A stretch of DNA of 6,409 bases from Chloroflexota bacterium. Lineage in GTDB: Bacteria; Chloroflexota; Anaerolineae; B4-G1. Within the stretch, counting starts at the first letter, position 1. Each line of letters starts with the position of its first letter. The notes under the pieces are model-generated. The model did no database searches. It was not told where the DNA came from and worked only from the letters and a program-made list of their open reading frames with translations. Positions 4,912-6,409 of this stretch are shown here, piece after piece. The translations under genes were made by a program, and so were the position numbers. The stretch spans positions 1-6,409 of the forward strand of contig DSAR01000367.1 of NCBI GenBank assembly GCA_011046405.1, read 5' to 3'.

Positions 4912-6009
4912 TCAAGCAACGATGCGTTTTACAACGTCCTGAATCTCGGCTGGCGAGATATGAGCCGCCTGGAAGCGGATCAAACGTCCCTCGGCCACGG
5001 CCAGAAAATCCCCACGCCCCATCAATCGCTCGGCGCCCGTCCCGCTCCACCCGGCGGCGGTACGCGCGTCCGACGCGCTCGTCACTCGCCCCACCAACCG
5101 GACCGGGAAATTCGCCTTGATCAACGGCCCCAGGACAGCCGTCGTCGGCTTCTGGGTCGCAGCCACGACGTGAATGCCCACCTCACGCCCGCGCTGTGCC
5201 AAGCGGGTCAGCGAGCGCTCGATCTCTTTGCCGCCGACCATCAACAAATCGGCCAACTCGTCGATGAAGACGACGACGCGAGGCGACGCATTTCGACTGG
5301 CGCTTGCGCCCCCGATTTGATCCGGTTGTTGGCCGCTCCGCCGTTCCATCAGGCGCACCAGGCTGTGCAAGACTTCCGTCATCTCTTCCACCTGCCAGAT
5401 GACGGGACGCGCCAGGTGAGGCAATCCCTCAAAAAGCCTGAAAGCGTGACCCTTTGGATCGATCAACACCAGCGACAACCCGCTGGCTGAAGGACCGGCG
5501 TAACTGTCGGAGGCGAAAGGGCGATACGGCTCGTTGATCATCGCCAGGCTCAAAATCATCGACTGCATCAACATCGTCTTGCCAGAACCGGTGGTGCCGG
5601 CGACCAGGACGTGCGCGACGTCGGGCGAAGGCAATCGGATCAGCAAAGGCGCACCATCCTCCGATAGACCCAGGATCGCTGTCGCTGGGGGAATGGGAGA
5701 GACATCGGCCGGTCGAGCCGTCAATTGGCGAAACAGGGGCAGCAACCGCACCGGTTGCGGGTCATCGCGCGGCACCTCAATGGCTATCGCTGCCCCCCGC
5801 CGGGATACACGGCAATCCGGCGCATCCAACGCGGCCGCCAGTTCCTCGTTCAAGCGCTTGATCTTGGAGATCTTGGCCCCAATAGCAGGCAACACCTTGA
5901 AACGAATCCAGCGAGGCGTCACCGTCCCGCCAGAGACCCGCGCCGGCACCTTGTGTACGTTGAGCACCGCCTCGATTCTATCGGCTTGAAAATTTAGCAT
6001 GTCGCGCAT
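4912..6009 (-). CDS. FtsK/SpoIIIE-type DNA translocase, short form (alpha-beta only)
   Basis: This is a 365-residue P-loop ATPase of the FtsK-HerA class. Residues 1-90 resemble the FtsK alpha domain (PARVSGGTVTPRWIRFKVLP..., KISKIKRLNEELAAALDAP, IAIEVPRDDP). The RecA-like beta domain carries Walker A GTTGSGKT (138-145), IDPKG (183-187), Walker B VVVFIDELADLL (245-256), the sensor-type ATQKPT (284-289) and the family signature GAERLMGRGDFL (325-336). FtsK enzymes form hexamers that pump double-stranded DNA. Full FtsK is about 800 residues or more; here the N-terminal membrane helices and the C-terminal gamma winged helix that reads orienting sequences are both absent. AGAGGT (6017-6022) lies seven bases before the ATG. 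It is the first gene of the operon and is preceded by an SOS-like promoter. It could act on the chromosome or on a mobile element. Confidence 0.92.
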   Translation of the reverse strand: MRDMLNFQADRIEAVLNVHKVPARVSGGTVTPRWIRFKVLPAIGAKISKIKRLNEELAAALDAPDCRVSRRGAAIAIEVPRDDPQPVRLLPLFRQLTARPADVSPIPPATAILGLSEDGAPLLIRLPSPDVAHVLVAGTTGSGKTMLMQSMILSLAMINEPYRPFASDSYAGPSASGLSLVLIDPKGHAFRLFEGLPHLARPVIWQVEEMTEVLHSLVRLMERRSGQQPDQIGGASASRNASPRVVVFIDELADLLMVGGKEIERSLTRLAQRGREVGIHVVAATQKPTTAVLGPLIKANFPVRLVGRVTSASDARTAAGWSGTGAERLMGRGDFLAVAEGRLIRFQAAHISPAEIQDVVKRIVA

Positions 6010-6155
6010 CTTTGTTACCTCTATTGTGTCTAACTTGACAACGTTAACTCTTATCCTGGCGAATGAATGCGCGTGCTACCGCGCGTCAGTGACAAGGATG
6101 AAACAAAACAAGTTCGGCCAGAATGAAGCGACGCTCACTCGACGTGGGCAGGAAC

Positions 6156-6169
6156 AGAACGTTTGTTCT
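6156..6169 (-). promoter_or_regulatory. LexA/SOS-like box 1, over the start point
   Basis: Read on the minus strand it is AGAACAAACGTTCT. This contains a perfect GAAC-N4-GTTC core and fits the Gram-positive LexA consensus (CGAACRNRYGTTYC) at 12 of 14 positions. It covers roughly +1 to +14 of the promoter at 6176-6204. Confidence 0.7.
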
Positions 6170-6175
6170 AGGTCT

Positions 6176-6204
6176 ATCGTACCAGAACATTCGTCCTATG
6201 TCAA
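6176..6204 (-). promoter_or_regulatory. Promoter of the FtsK-like operon
   Basis: On the minus strand there is a perfect TTGACA (-35, 6199-6204), a 17-bp spacer, and TACGAT (-10, 6176-6181; four of six match). The predicted start is near 6169, giving a leader of about 160 nt. Two LexA-like boxes overlap it, one inside the spacer and one at the start point. This arrangement would block RNA polymerase until LexA is cleaved. Confidence 0.7.
6184..6197 (-). promoter_or_regulatory. LexA/SOS-like box 2, in the promoter spacer
   Basis: On the minus strand it reads AGGACGAATGTTCT, which is GGAC-N4-GTTC with one mismatch to the GAAC-N4-GTTC core. The central GAAT fits RNRY. Its centre is 28 bp from that of box 1. 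It lies wholly between the -35 and -10 hexamers. Confidence 0.6.
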
Positions 6205-6211
6205 GGGGGTA

Positions 6212-6236
6212 TTATCCCAAATTCATGTTGGGATAA
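6212..6236. promoter_or_regulatory. Operator-like inverted repeat upstream of the operon promoter
   Basis: A perfect 9-bp inverted repeat, TTATCCCAA (6212-6220) and TTGGGATAA (6228-6236), is separated by 7 bp and sits eight bases upstream of the -35. The geometry suits a dimeric helix-turn-helix regulator. It could equally serve a divergent gene, but none is visible to the right. The regulator is unknown. Confidence 0.5.
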
Positions 6237-6302
6237 GTTGCTCGTTCTGTTCAGAGGGGGCCGTTCAGAGAGAGTGAAAACTATATGACAGGGGGATATG
6301 AG

Positions 6303-6338
6303 GGCCTAACCAATAGAATCCTTGCACAGCGAGCAAGA
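6303..6338 (+). repeat. Dispersed repeat, copy R3
   Basis: This copy is 36 bp long, with one difference from the re-joined R1. It begins GGCCTAACCAATAGAATCC and has the CTTGC/GCAAG stem, but lacks the AATTTGG end. It runs directly into the 8-bp tandem array through a short GCCGCG junction. Confidence 0.8.
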
Positions 6339-6344
6339 GCCGCG

Positions 6345-6409
6345 ACTCGCTAACTCGCTAACTCGCTGATTCGCTGACTCGCTGATTCGCTGACTCGCTG
6401 ATTCGCTGA
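6345..6409. repeat. 8-bp tandem repeat array, cut by window edge
   Basis: Eight successive octamers follow the pattern A(C/T)TCGCT(A/G): two ACTCGCTA, then ACTCGCTG and ATTCGCTG alternating, which gives a 16-bp higher-order unit. The array continues off the window. The plus frame meets TGA repeatedly; the minus frame is open but unsupported as a gene. It is likely a length-variable locus. Confidence 0.9.

Noticed and set aside
4534..5490. Long plus-strand open frame (318 codons)
   Set aside because: It is antisense to the FtsK-like and membrane-protein genes and low in protein-like motifs; long shadow frames are common opposite GC-rich genes.
6080..6142. GTG-started leader peptide of about 20 residues upstream of the FtsK-like gene, minus strand
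   Set aside because: No ribosome binding site precedes the GTG and no ATG exists in the leader on that strand.
5999..6277. Plus-strand open frame of 92 codons across the operon promoter
   Set aside because: No ribosome binding site precedes the ATG, it overlaps the start of the FtsK-like gene and both LexA-like boxes, and no motif is recognisable.
6345..6409. CRISPR array
   Set aside because: The units are 8 bp and contiguous, with no spacers.

Overview
The window looks like chromosomal DNA of a Chloroflexi-type bacterium (Anaerolineae-like). This is an inference from gene content, not a database result: a lone rplS with its own leader, a LppX/LolA-like lipoprotein with a C-terminal 'FYxxxxxxxGW' domain, a DPM1-type glycosyltransferase fused to a methyltransferase, small conserved proteins beside an FtsK-family ATPase, and many short dispersed palindromic repeats between genes. 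No rRNA, tRNA or CRISPR array is visible.

Left part (1-765). The first 29 codons of rplS (ribosomal protein L19) run off the left edge on the minus strand. The 678 bp between rplS and the lipoprotein gene contain, from left to right: a candidate structured L19 leader (115-184), a 139-bp MITE-like imperfect palindrome (225-363), a probable rplS promoter (393-420), a dispersed 42-bp repeat (copy R1) split by a 137-bp MITE with a 9-bp target-site duplication (435-622), and a sigma70-type promoter (667-694) for the lipoprotein gene.

Centre (766-3505). A 381-residue lipoprotein (+) and a 420-residue glycosyltransferase/methyltransferase fusion (-) converge. The 199 bp between them hold a nested inverted repeat and copy A of a hairpin repeat. 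The N-terminal codons of the lipoprotein are formed by another copy (R2) of the 42-bp repeat. The glycosyltransferase gene has a clear promoter with a perfect TATAAT. The gene-free stretch 3374-3804 holds that promoter, copy B of the hairpin repeat, and an intrinsic terminator.

Right part (3691-6204). Four minus-strand genes form a probable operon: an FtsK/SpoIIIE-type ATPase lacking membrane and gamma domains, a small two-helix membrane protein, a DUF6504-like protein, and a 79-residue conserved-looking small protein. The operon ends at the bidirectional hairpin at 3691-3719. Its promoter has a TTGACA -35, a 17-bp spacer and a TACGAT -10. One LexA/SOS-like box fills the spacer and a second covers the start point. 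This is the best candidate here for an undescribed system: a DNA-damage-inducible DNA translocase with a separate small membrane partner.

Right edge (6205-6409). An operator-like 9-bp inverted repeat lies just upstream of the SOS promoter. It is followed by copy R3 of the 42-bp repeat, then an array of 8-bp tandem repeats that runs off the window. I see no gene in 6010-6409.
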